Part shown: in pieces, positions 9,178 to 17,847 of the stretch | Layout: each line of letters opens with the position of its first letter | Position numbering within the stretch: the first letter of the stretch is position 1 | DNA from: Pseudoduganella namucuonensis | Lineage (GTDB): Bacteria; Pseudomonadota; Gammaproteobacteria; Burkholderiales; Burkholderiaceae_D | Reading direction: 5' to 3' | DNA length: 64,000 nucleotides | Assembly: GCF_900116645.1 (NCBI RefSeq) | Contig: NZ_FPBO01000021.1 | Location: 82,006-146,005, forward strand | Translations under genes and position numbers: made by a program | The notes under the pieces: generated by a model | What the model was told of the DNA's origin: nothing | What the model saw: only the letters and a program-made list of their open reading frames with translations | Databases searched by the model: none

Positions 9178-9507
9178 ATGATGACGAATCAAGAAGTACT
9201 GACCGTGTACGCCGCGATGGCGGAGCTGACCGAACAGATGCTGTCCGCCGCCACCGCCGGCGAATGGGACGACCTGGTGCTGCTGGAGCAGCGCTGCGCC
9301 GCCCACGCGCGCGCGCTGCAGGCGGACGAGCCGCAACAGCCGATGGCCGGCGAGCAGCGCGAACGCAAAGTGGAGCTGATCCGCCAGATGCTCACGGCCG
9401 ACCGCAAGATCCGCGACCTGACGATGCCGTGGATGGCCCAGCTGTCCGCGCTGATCAACAGCACCGGCGCCGAGCGCCGCCTCGCCAGCGCCTATGGCGG
9501 CGTGTAA
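9178..9507 (+). CDS. fliT: FliT-like flagellar chaperone
   Basis: A 109-residue all-helical protein without membrane segments. Position (directly after fliS) and pattern (repeated Leu/Met/Arg heptads, EWDDLVLLEQRCAAHARAL, LTADRKIRDL) fit FliT, the chaperone of the cap protein FliD. FliT sequences are poorly conserved, so the name relies partly on context. Two consecutive ATG codons open the gene (9178 and 9181); either could be used. Confidence 0.82.
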   Translation: MMTNQEVLTVYAAMAELTEQMLSAATAGEWDDLVLLEQRCAAHARALQADEPQQPMAGEQRERKVELIRQMLTADRKIRDLTMPWMAQLSALINSTGAERRLASAYGGV

Positions 9508-9538
9508 GTCTTCCCCCCAGACCTCTTAGGAGCATCCC

Positions 9539-11152
9539 ATGTTGCCGCCGCGCCTGGACGCCACCGGCGTCAAGCCGGCGGGGGCGATTACCCCGCCCGC
9601 CTCATCGCTGCCCGTCAACGACGCGCGGCAGGCCGCCTTGCAGCGCGTGCTCGGCGGGCTGGTCGGACTATCCATGCAGGGCCAGGTGCTGTCCAACTAC
9701 CAGGACGGCAGTTCGCTGGTGCGCGTGGCCGGCGCCTCGATGCGCATGATGCTGCCGCCCGGCGCCCAGGTCGGCGCCGAAGTGCCGATGACGCTGATCG
9801 CCGTCACGCCCCGTCCCACCTTCCAGATCGGCAACCAGGCCGCCCAGGGCCAGACCGCGCCCATGTACACCGAGGCCGGGCTGGCCCAGGGCGACGCCGC
9901 CGAGCAATTGCCTTCGCAGGGCGCCCTGCCCGGCCGTCCCGGCGCGGGCCAGGCCGGACCAGGCGCGTCGGGCTTCACGGCGCCGCCCGCCGCCGCCGCC
10001 GCCGATGGCGCCGAGGCGCAAGCCGGCGCGGGCAAGGCCGGTGCGCAGGCGGGCTCGCAGCAGGCCGGCCCGCAAGGGGCGGCGAACGGAGCGAACGGTG
10101 CCGCGGGCGGCGCCGCGAACCCGGCGCTGGCTTCCGCGGCCAATGCGGCCGCCAGCGCAGCGGCAAACGCGGCCGCCGGCGCGGCGGCCAAGGCGGCTGC
10201 GAACACGGCCGCGAAGGCGGAGGCGAACACCGCCGCGAATGCAAACGCGGCTTCGAAAAACGCAGGGACGGATGGCGCGGCCCGCCCCGGCCAAGGAACG
10301 CAAGCCGGCGCGGCACAGGCGAACGGCGCCGGCGGCACTATCCAGGCGCGGCCGCAATCGCTGGCCGCCGCCCTGCTCGGCAGGGCGCCGCTGACGCCTT
10401 CCGACCAACTGCCCCAGCTCGACCACAACACCCCCACGCCCACGCTGAGCCAGGGCGCGCGCGCCATCGCCAGCGCGCTGGCCAGCGCCTACCACGCGCC
10501 CGGCGTGCCCGCCACCATCACCGGTAAGACGCCGCTGGTGACGGCCGGCGCGCCCGAGCCGCAGCAATTGGCGAAGAACCTGCGGGACGCGCTGGGCAGC
10601 AGCGGCCTGTTTTATGAATCGCACGTGGCCGACTGGGCCGAGGGCAAGCGCAGCCTGTCCGACCTGCAGCGCGAACCGCAGATGCAACGCGGCATGGCGC
10701 AGCAGGGTCCACAGACCGGCGACACGCTGGCCAAGGCCGCGCTGGCCGGCCCCGACCTGTCGGCCGCGCAAATGATCAACCAGCAGTTGCACGCGCACGA
10801 ACAGCAGCGCGTGCAATGGAACGGCGAGGTGTGGCCGGGCCAGCCCATGCAATGGGAAGTGCGGCGCGAACAGCGCGACGACGGCCGCCCGGACCAGCAG
10901 GACGCCCACGACGGGGAGCAGGAACAGATCTGGCGCAGCGGCGTGCGCTTCCGCTTCCCCTTGCTGGGGCAGGTGAGCGCGTCGGTGACGCTGGTGGGCG
11001 AGCAGGTCCACATCCAGGTGCAGACGGGGGACGGCGACAGCGCCGCCACCTTGCGGGCCTGGTCGGGCGAGCTGCAGCGCGCGCTGGAGGCGGCCGGTTC
11101 GCCGCTGGCCTCGCTGACCATCGCCGCCGGGGAGGATGGCGATGGCCAATGA
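9539..11152 (+). CDS. FliK-like hook-length-control family protein (first of two)
   Basis: A 537-residue protein with the architecture of flagellar hook-length control proteins: a long low-complexity, Ala/Pro/Gln-rich N-terminal two thirds and a compact C-terminal domain (about 425-530, WRSGVRFRFPLLGQVSASVTL...LRAWSGELQRALEAAGSPL) resembling the FliK C-terminal domain. Residues about 200-245 are an extreme Ala/Asn/Lys tract. A clear ribosome site (TAGGAG) precedes the ATG. A second, more canonical FliK is encoded in the fli operon at 18310-20202, so this copy probably has a separate duty. It overlaps the next gene, an FlhB-tail paralogue, which suggests the two products act together on export-substrate specificity; that is inference. 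Confidence 0.75.
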   Translation: MLPPRLDATGVKPAGAITPPASSLPVNDARQAALQRVLGGLVGLSMQGQVLSNYQDGSSLVRVAGASMRMMLPPGAQVGAEVPMTLIAVTPRPTFQIGNQAAQGQTAPMYTEAGLAQGDAAEQLPSQGALPGRPGAGQAGPGASGFTAPPAAAAADGAEAQAGAGKAGAQAGSQQAGPQGAANGANGAAGGAANPALASAANAAASAAANAAAGAAAKAAANTAAKAEANTAANANAASKNAGTDGAARPGQGTQAGAAQANGAGGTIQARPQSLAAALLGRAPLTPSDQLPQLDHNTPTPTLSQGARAIASALASAYHAPGVPATITGKTPLVTAGAPEPQQLAKNLRDALGSSGLFYESHVADWAEGKRSLSDLQREPQMQRGMAQQGPQTGDTLAKAALAGPDLSAAQMINQQLHAHEQQRVQWNGEVWPGQPMQWEVRREQRDDGRPDQQDAHDGEQEQIWRSGVRFRFPLLGQVSASVTLVGEQVHIQVQTGDGDSAATLRAWSGELQRALEAAGSPLASLTIAAGEDGDGQ

Positions 11153-11489
11153 CGACCCGCCGCGCCGCCCGCTGCAAAGCGCGGTCGCGCTGGCCTACCA
11201 CAGCGGCGCCCCCGCCCCCAAGGTGGTGGCCAAGGGGCGCGGCCTGGTGGCCGAGCAGATCATCCACGTGGCCGCCGAACATGGCGTGCACATCCACGAA
11301 TCGAAGGAATTGGTGTCGCTGCTGATGGACATCGACCTGGACCAGCAAATCCCGCCGGCCCTGTACCGCACAATTGCGGAACTACTGGCCTGGCTATATC
11401 ATATTGAATCAGCGCAAAAATCCGGGCTGCCGCCTCCCCCGCCGCCGGACACCAGCTCTCCACTTACCGATAATAAAAATGCAAGCTAA
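11142..11489 (+). CDS. Free-standing FlhB C-terminal-domain paralogue (FhlB/FlhX type)
   Basis: A 115-residue soluble protein matching only the cytoplasmic tail of FlhB: AVALAYHSGAPAPKVVAKGRGLVAEQI...IPPALYRTIAELLAWLYHIE aligns with the region after the cleavage site in the true FlhB encoded at 52769-53944 (APKVVAKGTDEVAAKI...IPERLYAAVAEVLAYVFQI). The NPTH autocleavage motif is absent, as the sequence begins just past it, and there are no membrane helices. GGGGAGG abuts an ATG at 11136 but sits six bases before the ATG at 11142, so the latter is preferred. Similar stand-alone FlhB-tail proteins are known in other bacteria and can partly replace the cleaved FlhB tail. It overlaps the FliK-like gene before it and ycgR after it. 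Confidence 0.85.
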   Translation: MANDDPPRRPLQSAVALAYHSGAPAPKVVAKGRGLVAEQIIHVAAEHGVHIHESKELVSLLMDIDLDQQIPPALYRTIAELLAWLYHIESAQKSGLPPPPPPDTSSPLTDNKNAS

Positions 11490-12240
11490 CCAATACAACG
11501 CGGAACTGGAAAACTGGCACGATTTCGAAGTGGAATCGCGCAAGGAAATCATCGGCCTGCTGCGCAGCATCGGCGAGAAAAACCAGCTGATCCGCATGCT
11601 GGTGCATGGCGAGGCCGACGTGTGCGTGACCTCCATCCTGGAGGTGGACGCCGACAACAACAGCGTCATCCTCGACTGCTCGATCAATCCGGAACAGAAC
11701 CAGCGCGTGGTCGGCGCCAAGGCCTTGTCGTACGAGACCACGCTGGACAAGATCCGCATCCTGTTTTCCAGCGAGCGGGTGGAGAAATGCACGTTCGAGG
11801 GCGCGCCGGCGTTCAAGATCCCGCTGCCGGCCTCGCTGATCCGCCTCCAGCGGCGCGAGTACTACCGGATGAACACGCCGGTCAGCAATCCGGTGCGGGC
11901 GGTGATACCCCTGCCGGCCGAGCTGGGCGGCGGCAGCAGCAGTTTCCCGCTGGCCGACATCAGCTGCGGGGGCATCGCCATCCTCGACAACAAGCTGCTG
12001 CTGGGCGACTCCATCGGCAAGAAATACGAGGATTGCCGCATCGACCTGCCCGAGGTGGGCACGGTGGTGACGTCGCTACAGATCCGCAACATGATCGACC
12101 TGACCCTGCTCAACAACAAATCCAACCGCCGGCTGGGATGCCAGTTCGTCGACATGCCGCGCGGCGCGCTGAACGCGGTGCAGCGCTACATCACCAAGCT
12201 CGAGCGCGAACGCAACGCCCGCATCGCCGGCCTGGGCTGA
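11479..12240 (+). CDS. ycgR: PilZ-domain flagellar brake protein YcgR
   Basis: A 253-residue c-di-GMP receptor. An N-terminal YcgR domain (about 10-110) precedes a PilZ domain (about 117-240) with both ligand motifs: the arginine motif in RREYYRM and D-I-S-C-G-G matching D/NxSxxG. In other bacteria YcgR with bound c-di-GMP acts on the switch/stator and slows rotation. The ATG at 11479 overlaps the end of the previous gene by 11 bases; no Shine-Dalgarno is visible, so translational coupling is likely. An upstream in-frame TTG would add 35 residues unlike the family and was not used. It is the last gene of the rightward late operon; a perfect palindrome ends the transcript. Confidence 0.92.
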   Translation: MQANQYNAELENWHDFEVESRKEIIGLLRSIGEKNQLIRMLVHGEADVCVTSILEVDADNNSVILDCSINPEQNQRVVGAKALSYETTLDKIRILFSSERVEKCTFEGAPAFKIPLPASLIRLQRREYYRMNTPVSNPVRAVIPLPAELGGGSSSFPLADISCGGIAILDNKLLLGDSIGKKYEDCRIDLPEVGTVVTSLQIRNMIDLTLLNNKSNRRLGCQFVDMPRGALNAVQRYITKLERERNARIAGLG

Positions 12241-12242
12241 AC

Positions 12243-12310
12243 AAAACAAAAAAGGGGTCAGGTTCAATATTCCACTAGTGGAATATTGAACCTGACCCCT
12301 TTTTTGTTTT
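12243..12310. terminator. 68-bp perfect palindrome, bidirectional terminator of the GGGGTCAG repeat family
   Basis: Two perfectly complementary 34-base arms centred on ACTAGT (axis between 12276 and 12277). Each arm reads outward from TATTCC through TTGAACCTGACCCC into a T-rich end. It sits between convergent ycgR and fliE, and either strand gives a stem followed by T. A 20-base stretch of the arm (AAAAAGGGGTCAGGTTCAAT) recurs exactly at 38286-38305, in the start of flgI, so this is a mobile or dispersed repeat and not just a local terminator. Confidence 0.9.
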
Positions 12311-12319
12311 TGCGGCTCG

Positions 12320-12667
12320 TTAGACTTGCATGTTCATGATCTCGTGGTAGGCGGACACGAGCTTGTTGCGCACCTGGACGGTGGCCTGGAAGTTGAGGCT
12401 GGCCTTCTGCATCGAGATCATCATGTCGGACAGGTTGACCGAGTCGTCCCCCATCTGGAAACGCTTACCCAGGTTCTCGGCCTTGTTCTGGCTGGCGGCG
12501 ACCGCGTCCAGCGAATTCTTCAGCGCGTCCGAAAACTCCACCCTGGCGGACGGCGCCTCGGTCTTGACGGCCGGCGGCGTCGCCTGCGGCCGGGCCGCGT
12601 GCGCCTTCAACTGCTCCATCATCGCCTGGATCCTGCTGCTGTCTATGCCTAAGCCGGTGGTTTTCAT
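12320..12667 (-). CDS. fliE: Flagellar MS-ring/rod adaptor FliE
   Basis: FliE, 115 residues, the first exported rod-side component, which joins the MS ring to the proximal rod. The C-terminal half carries the family signature: FSDALKNSLDAVAASQNKAE, MGDDSVNLSDMMISMQKASLNFQ and VRNKLVSAYHEIMNMQV. The start is the ATG at 12667 (MKTTGLGIDSSRIQAMMEQL), preceded by GAGGGAAAACTAGAG. It is transcribed alone and divergently from fliF, with 228 bases between them that must contain both promoters; I could not assign them. Confidence 0.97.
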   Translation of the reverse strand: MKTTGLGIDSSRIQAMMEQLKAHAARPQATPPAVKTEAPSARVEFSDALKNSLDAVAASQNKAENLGKRFQMGDDSVNLSDMMISMQKASLNFQATVQVRNKLVSAYHEIMNMQV

Positions 12668-12895
12668 CTCTAGTTTTCCCTCTGTTGCTACCGCGAAACA
12701 ACTACGCGGGGTTGCCGCGTTACAATAGGCGGCGCACTGGTCAGTCCTGGCAGAATAGCAGCGGGGGCGCCAGCGGACTGGGCGGAGCAGGACGGTAAAC
12801 CGCCTGCTATTCCGGCGATGGCCACGGTGGGCGGCGCGACATAATGTGCAACAGCCGCAAATCCTTTCCATCTCCCAACCTTTTATTTGACCGCC

Positions 12896-14644
12896 ATGGC
12901 AGCAGCAGCCGAACAACTCGATATCGACGAAGCAGCGGACCCGGCCGAACCGCAGCCGAAGCCGCCGTTCATGCAGACGCAGATGGGCAAGTGGGTGGTG
13001 CGCGGCGCCGGCGCGGCCGCCCTGCTGGCCCTGATCGTCGCGCTGTGGCTGTGGAACCAGCCGCCCGCCTACGGCGTGCTGTTCTCCAACTACACCGACC
13101 GCGACGGCGGCGCCATCACGGCGGCGCTGGACCAGATGCAGGTCAAGCACAAGTTCTCCGAGAGCGGCACCTCGATCCTGGTGCCGACCGAGCAGGTGCA
13201 CGATTTGCGCCTGAAGCTGGCCGCCCAGGGCCTGCCCAAGGGCGGCAACGTGGGCTTCGAGCTGATGGAGAACCAGAAGCTGGGCGTGTCGCAATTCCTG
13301 GAACAGGTGAACTACCAGCGCGCGCTGGAGGGTGAACTGGCCCGCTCGATCCAGTCCATCGCCGCCGTGGACGCGGCGCGGGTGCACCTGGCGCTGCCGA
13401 AACCGTCCGTGTTCGTGCGCGAACAGCAAAAGCCGACCGCTTCCGTGCTCCTGAACCTGCACCCCAACCGCCAGATCGATCCGGCCCAGGTGCAGGCCAT
13501 CGTGCACCTGGTGGCCTCGTCGGTGCCGGAACTGATGCCGTCCAACGTCACCGTCGTGGACCAGGCCGGCAACCTGGTGTCGGACACCAACAAGAACAAC
13601 AACGGCGCCGGCACCAACAAGAATCTGGACGCCAGCCAGCTGAAATACGTGCAGGAACTGCAAAAACAGGTCATCAAGCAGGTCGAATCCATCGTGCTGC
13701 CCATCGTCGGCGAGGGCAATGTGCGCGCCGAGGCGGTGGCCGACGTGGACTTCGCCGCCGTCGAGCAGGCCGCCGAGTCCTACAAGCCGAACTCGCCGCC
13801 CGCCGCCTCGGCCATCCGCAGCCAGCAGAACAGCGAAACCAACGGCAGCACCACCAACAACGCCAACGGCGTGCCGGGCGCGCTGTCGAACCAGCCGCCG
13901 GGCACGGCCACGGCGCCGCTGACCGCCACACCGCCCGGCGCGGCCCCCGCCCCCGGAACGCCGGCCGGCACCCAGACCACCGCCGCCAGCGGCTTGCCGA
14001 ACCACAAGGAATCGACCACCAATTTCGAGGTCGACAAGACCGTGCGCTACGAGCAGAAGGCCATGGCCGGCCTGAAGCGCATGACGGTGGGCGTGGTCAT
14101 CAACTACCGCCGCATCGTCGACACCAAGACCGGCAAGGTCACCATCCGCCCCTACACGCCGGACGAGATGGCCAAGATCAACAGCCTGGTGCGCGAGGCC
14201 ATGGGCTACAACCAGGAGCGCGGCGACTCGGTGAGCGTGGCCAACACGCCGTTCGACGGCGTCGACAAACCCTTCGAGCCGCCGGTGGTGCTGGAATGGT
14301 GGCGCGATCCGGCCAACCTGCCGCTGGCCAAGGAGCTGGCCAAGTTCCTGATCACGGCGCTGATCCTGCTGTACATCCTGCTGCGCATCGTGCGGCCGAT
14401 GATGCGGCCGGTGTTCAAGAAGATCGACGAGATCAACGAGCCCGAGCCCGAACCGGAGGAGCCCGAGGTCGTCGTGCCCGAAGGGCCGACCGAAGAAGAG
14501 CTCATGGAGCTGGAACTGGCTAAAATGGAAGAGAGTACCGCGCGGACATACCGCGATAACCTGGCGCTGGCCAAGAAACTTGCCGTGGAAGATCCACGCA
14601 TCGTGGCCAATGTCATCAAAGCATGGATAGGCTCCAATGACTGA
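12896..14644 (+). CDS. fliF: Flagellar MS-ring protein FliF
   Basis: Inner-membrane MS ring, 582 residues from the ATG at 12896 (a TTG nine bases upstream is the alternative). The first membrane helix is at about 35-53 (AAALLALIVALWLW) and the second at about 480-500 (FLITALILLYILLRIV). Between them are the ring-building domains, with an Ala/Pro/Thr-rich disordered insert at about 290-375. The last 50 residues are acidic, ending in LAVEDPRIVANVIKAWIG, the FliG-binding tail. First gene of the long fliFGHIJKLMNOPQR operon; its stop overlaps the fliG start. Confidence 0.98.
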   Translation: MAAAAEQLDIDEAADPAEPQPKPPFMQTQMGKWVVRGAGAAALLALIVALWLWNQPPAYGVLFSNYTDRDGGAITAALDQMQVKHKFSESGTSILVPTEQVHDLRLKLAAQGLPKGGNVGFELMENQKLGVSQFLEQVNYQRALEGELARSIQSIAAVDAARVHLALPKPSVFVREQQKPTASVLLNLHPNRQIDPAQVQAIVHLVASSVPELMPSNVTVVDQAGNLVSDTNKNNNGAGTNKNLDASQLKYVQELQKQVIKQVESIVLPIVGEGNVRAEAVADVDFAAVEQAAESYKPNSPPAASAIRSQQNSETNGSTTNNANGVPGALSNQPPGTATAPLTATPPGAAPAPGTPAGTQTTAASGLPNHKESTTNFEVDKTVRYEQKAMAGLKRMTVGVVINYRRIVDTKTGKVTIRPYTPDEMAKINSLVREAMGYNQERGDSVSVANTPFDGVDKPFEPPVVLEWWRDPANLPLAKELAKFLITALILLYILLRIVRPMMRPVFKKIDEINEPEPEPEEPEVVVPEGPTEEELMELELAKMEESTARTYRDNLALAKKLAVEDPRIVANVIKAWIGSND

Positions 14645-15635
14645 GAATACCGGACTGCAAAAAGCCGCCATCCTGATGTTGGCGATGGGCGAGAGCGAAG
14701 CCGCCGAGGTGATGAAGTTCCTCGGCCCGCGCGAGGTGCTCAAGCTGGGCGCCGCCATGGCGACCATGAAGAACGTGCCGCACGAACAGGTGATCGACAC
14801 GCTGGACGACTTCCGCGACCAGACCGCCGCCGCCTCCACCGTGGGCCTGGATTCGGACGAGTACATCCGCCAGGTGCTGACCAAGGCGCTGGGCGACGAC
14901 AAGGCCTCGGTGCTGCTGTCGCGCATCCTGGGCGGCAAGGACGCGTCCGGCATCGAGAGCCTGAAGTGGATGGATTCCAATTCCGTGGCCGAACTGATCC
15001 GCAACGAGCACCCGCAGATCATCGCCACCATCCTGGTCCACCTGGAGCGCGACCAGGCTTGCGAAATTCTGGGACACTTTACCGACCGCTTGCGTAACGA
15101 CGTGGTGCTGCGCATCGCCACCCTGGACGGCGTGCAGCCGGCCGCGCTGCGCGAGCTGAACGACGTGCTGACGAAACTGTTGTCGGGCAATGAAAACATC
15201 AAGAAATCGACGCTGGGCGGCGTGCGCGCGGCGGCCGAGATCCTGAACTTCATGAGCGGCGAGCAGGAAAGCAACGTGATGGACAACATCAAGAACTACG
15301 ACAACGACATGGCGCAGAAGATCATGGACGAGATGTTCGTGTTCGACAACCTGATCGACATCGACGACCGCGGCATCCAGCTGCTGTTGCGCGAGGTGCA
15401 GTCGGAGATGCTGATCATCGCGCTGAAGGGCGCCTCGCAGGAACTGCGCGACAAGATCTTCAAGAACATGTCGGCGCGCGCCAGCGAGATGATGCGCGAG
15501 GACCTCGAATCGAAGGGACCGGTGCGGCTGTCCGAGGTGGAAACCCAGCAGAAGCAGATCCTGCAGATCGTGCGCCGGCTGGCCGACGAGGGACAGATTG
15601 TGCTGGGCGGCAAAGGCGAAGATTCCTTCGTCTAA
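14637..15635 (+). CDS. fliG: Flagellar motor switch protein FliG
   Basis: Rotor component of the C ring that contacts MotA-type stators and sets torque. 332 residues, the usual length. N-terminal FliF-binding domain (LQKAAILMLAMGESEAAEVMKFL), middle domain with the EHPQIIATILVHL motif, and C-terminal charged torque helix (DDRGIQLLLREVQSEMLIIALKGASQELRDKIFKNMSARASEMMREDLE, residues about 240-290). The ATG overlaps the fliF stop by eight bases, so translation is coupled. Confidence 0.98.
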   Translation: MTENTGLQKAAILMLAMGESEAAEVMKFLGPREVLKLGAAMATMKNVPHEQVIDTLDDFRDQTAAASTVGLDSDEYIRQVLTKALGDDKASVLLSRILGGKDASGIESLKWMDSNSVAELIRNEHPQIIATILVHLERDQACEILGHFTDRLRNDVVLRIATLDGVQPAALRELNDVLTKLLSGNENIKKSTLGGVRAAAEILNFMSGEQESNVMDNIKNYDNDMAQKIMDEMFVFDNLIDIDDRGIQLLLREVQSEMLIIALKGASQELRDKIFKNMSARASEMMREDLESKGPVRLSEVETQQKQILQIVRRLADEGQIVLGGKGEDSFV

Positions 15636-15649
15636 GAACATAGAAACGC

Positions 15650-16390
15650 ATGGCAACCTTACCAAAAGAGCAGCAAACCGCCTTCCAGCGCTGGGAAATG
15701 AAGTCCTTTGGCGACTTCCGTCCCAGCGCCATCGCCGCGCGCGAGGCGGAAGCCGCCGCCGCGCCGCCGCCACAGCAGCAAGCCGCCCACGCCGGGCAGC
15801 CCGAGCCGCAATACGCCGAGCCGGAATACCTGCCGCCGCAATACCCCACCGAGGAGGAGCTGGCCGCCATCCGCGAGGAGGCGCGCATCGCCGGCTACGG
15901 CGCCGGCTACGCGGCCGGCCACGCCGAGGGCCACGCCGACGCCATCGCGCTGGGCAAGGAGGAGGTGGACAAGGAACTGGAGCCGCTGCGCGAACTGGCC
16001 GGCAACTTCGGCCAGGCGCTGCACGACGCCGACCAGCTGATCGCCGCCGACGTGCTGGAACTGGCGCTGCAGCTGTCCAAGGCCATGCTCAAGCAGGCGC
16101 TGCAGATACGGCCGTCGCTGATCCTGCCCATCGTGCGCGACGCCATCGAATACCTGCCGGTGCTGCAGCAGCCCGCGCTGCTGATGCTGAACCCGGACGA
16201 CGCCTCCGTGGTGCGCGAGGGCATAGGCGAGGAACTGGACAAGGGCGGCTGGCGCGTGATCGACGATCCGCAGATCGAGCGCGGCGGCTGCCGCATCGAG
16301 ACGGCCAGCAACCAGATCGACGCCCAGGCCTCGGCCCGCTGGCACCGGCTGGCCGCCGCGCTGGGCAAAACCGTGGACTGGCTGGACTGA
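15650..16390 (+). CDS. fliH: Flagellar export ATPase regulator FliH
   Basis: Peripheral stalk protein that holds the FliI ATPase and links it to the C ring. 246 residues: a Pro/Gln-rich N terminus with PQYPTEEELAAI, then glycine zippers (AGYGAGYAAGHAEGHADA, residues about 83-100) typical of FliH, then the conserved C-terminal domain (VLELALQLSKAMLKQAL...ASARWHRLAAALG). It lies 14 bases after fliG and 15 before fliI. Confidence 0.96.
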   Translation: MATLPKEQQTAFQRWEMKSFGDFRPSAIAAREAEAAAAPPPQQQAAHAGQPEPQYAEPEYLPPQYPTEEELAAIREEARIAGYGAGYAAGHAEGHADAIALGKEEVDKELEPLRELAGNFGQALHDADQLIAADVLELALQLSKAMLKQALQIRPSLILPIVRDAIEYLPVLQQPALLMLNPDDASVVREGIGEELDKGGWRVIDDPQIERGGCRIETASNQIDAQASARWHRLAAALGKTVDWLD

Positions 16391-16405
16391 AAGTGACGAT
16401 CTAGC

Positions 16406-17812
16406 ATGGGCGCCAAATTCAACCCCACCGCGCACATCACCCGCTGGAGCAGCTACCTGAACGATTGCGCCACGCTGGTGGACTTCGTCGAGCCGATGCA
16501 GGTGTCCGGCCGCGTCACGCGCGTGGCGGGCCTGGTGATGGAGGCGGTCGGCCTGCGCCTGGCCGTCGGCGCCGCCTGCAGCGTGCCCCTGCCCTCCGGC
16601 GGCAAGGTGGAGGCCGAGGTGGTGGGCTTCGAGGGCGACAAGCTGTTCCTGATGCCGCAAAGCGACGTCGAGGGCATCGTGCCCGGCACCCGCGTGTTCC
16701 CGGTCGAACAGACCATCCCCAAGCCCGGCAGCGTGCAGCACCCGCGCCGCCGCCCCAGCGACCGCGCGCGCCACTTGCCGGTGGGCTACGAACTGCTGGG
16801 CCGCGTGCTGGACGGCGCCGGCCGCCCGCTGGACAACCTGGGCCCGCTGCACACGGTGGACAGCGCGCCCATCAACGTGCGCCCCGCCAACCCGCTGGGC
16901 CGCGCGCCCATCGTCGACACGCTGGACGTGGGCGTGCGCTCGATCAACGCCATGCTGACCGTGGGCCGCGGCCAGCGCATGGGCCTGTTCGCCGGCTCCG
17001 GCGTCGGCAAATCGGTGCTGCTGGGCATGATGGCGCGCTACACCGAGGCCGACATCATCGTGGTCGGCCTGATCGGCGAACGGGGCCGCGAGGTGAAGGA
17101 GTTCATCGAGCAGATCCTGGGCGAGGAAGGCCTGGCGCGCTCGGTGGTGGTGGCCGCCCCGGCCGACACGCCGCCGCTGATGCGCATGCAGGGCGCGGCC
17201 TATTCCACCGCCATCGCCGAGTATTTCCGCGACCAGGGCAAGAACGTGCTGTTGATCATGGATTCGCTGACCCGCTACGCGATGGCGCAGCGCGAGATCG
17301 CGCTGGCCATCGGCGAGCCGCCGGCCACCAAGGGTTATCCGCCCTCCGTGTTCGCCAAGCTGCCCATCCTGGTGGAGCGGGCCGGCAATGGCGAGGCGGG
17401 CGGCGGCTCGATCACCGCCTTCTACACCGTGCTGACCGAGGGCGACGACCAGCAGGACCCGATCGCCGACTCGGCGCGCGCCATCCTGGACGGCCACATC
17501 GTGCTGAACCGGCGCCTGGCCGAGGCCGGCCACTATCCGGCCATCGACATCGAACAGTCGATCAGCCGCGCGATGCACTCGATCACCTCGCCCGACCACC
17601 AGCAGCGCGCGCGCCACCTGAAACAGCTGTATTCCCGCTACGAGCGCAGCCGCGACCTGATCGCGGTGGGCGCCTACAGCCCCGGCAGCGACCCGGTGCT
17701 GGACCAGGCCATCAAGCTGCACGACCGCATCGAGCATTTCCTGCAACAGCAGATCACCGAGCGGGTCAGCATGAGCGAGAGTTTAGGGCAATTATCCATT
17801 CTGTTCGACTGA
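16406..17812 (+). CDS. fliI: Flagellum-specific ATP synthase FliI
   Basis: Hexameric ATPase of the flagellar type III export apparatus, 468 residues. Walker A AGSGVGKS is at about 196-203, the catalytic Glu lies in GLIGERGREVKEF, Walker B is VLLIMDSLTRYAMAQREI, and the family tail ISRAMHSI...LKQLYSRYERSRDLIAVGAY is present. Start ATG GGC at 16406. Neighbours FliH and FliJ complete the soluble ATPase complex. Confidence 0.98.
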   Translation: MGAKFNPTAHITRWSSYLNDCATLVDFVEPMQVSGRVTRVAGLVMEAVGLRLAVGAACSVPLPSGGKVEAEVVGFEGDKLFLMPQSDVEGIVPGTRVFPVEQTIPKPGSVQHPRRRPSDRARHLPVGYELLGRVLDGAGRPLDNLGPLHTVDSAPINVRPANPLGRAPIVDTLDVGVRSINAMLTVGRGQRMGLFAGSGVGKSVLLGMMARYTEADIIVVGLIGERGREVKEFIEQILGEEGLARSVVVAAPADTPPLMRMQGAAYSTAIAEYFRDQGKNVLLIMDSLTRYAMAQREIALAIGEPPATKGYPPSVFAKLPILVERAGNGEAGGGSITAFYTVLTEGDDQQDPIADSARAILDGHIVLNRRLAEAGHYPAIDIEQSISRAMHSITSPDHQQRARHLKQLYSRYERSRDLIAVGAYSPGSDPVLDQAIKLHDRIEHFLQQQITERVSMSESLGQLSILFD

Positions 17813-17847
17813 TTGGCGGACCGGGCCTCAACCTATAATGAACCATC

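Noticed and set aside
12320..15292. 990-residue minus-strand ORF ending in FliE
   Set aside because: Only the last 115 residues are FliE. The upstream part is antisense to fliF/fliG and arises from GC-rich codon bias; the ATG at 12667 has a ribosome site.
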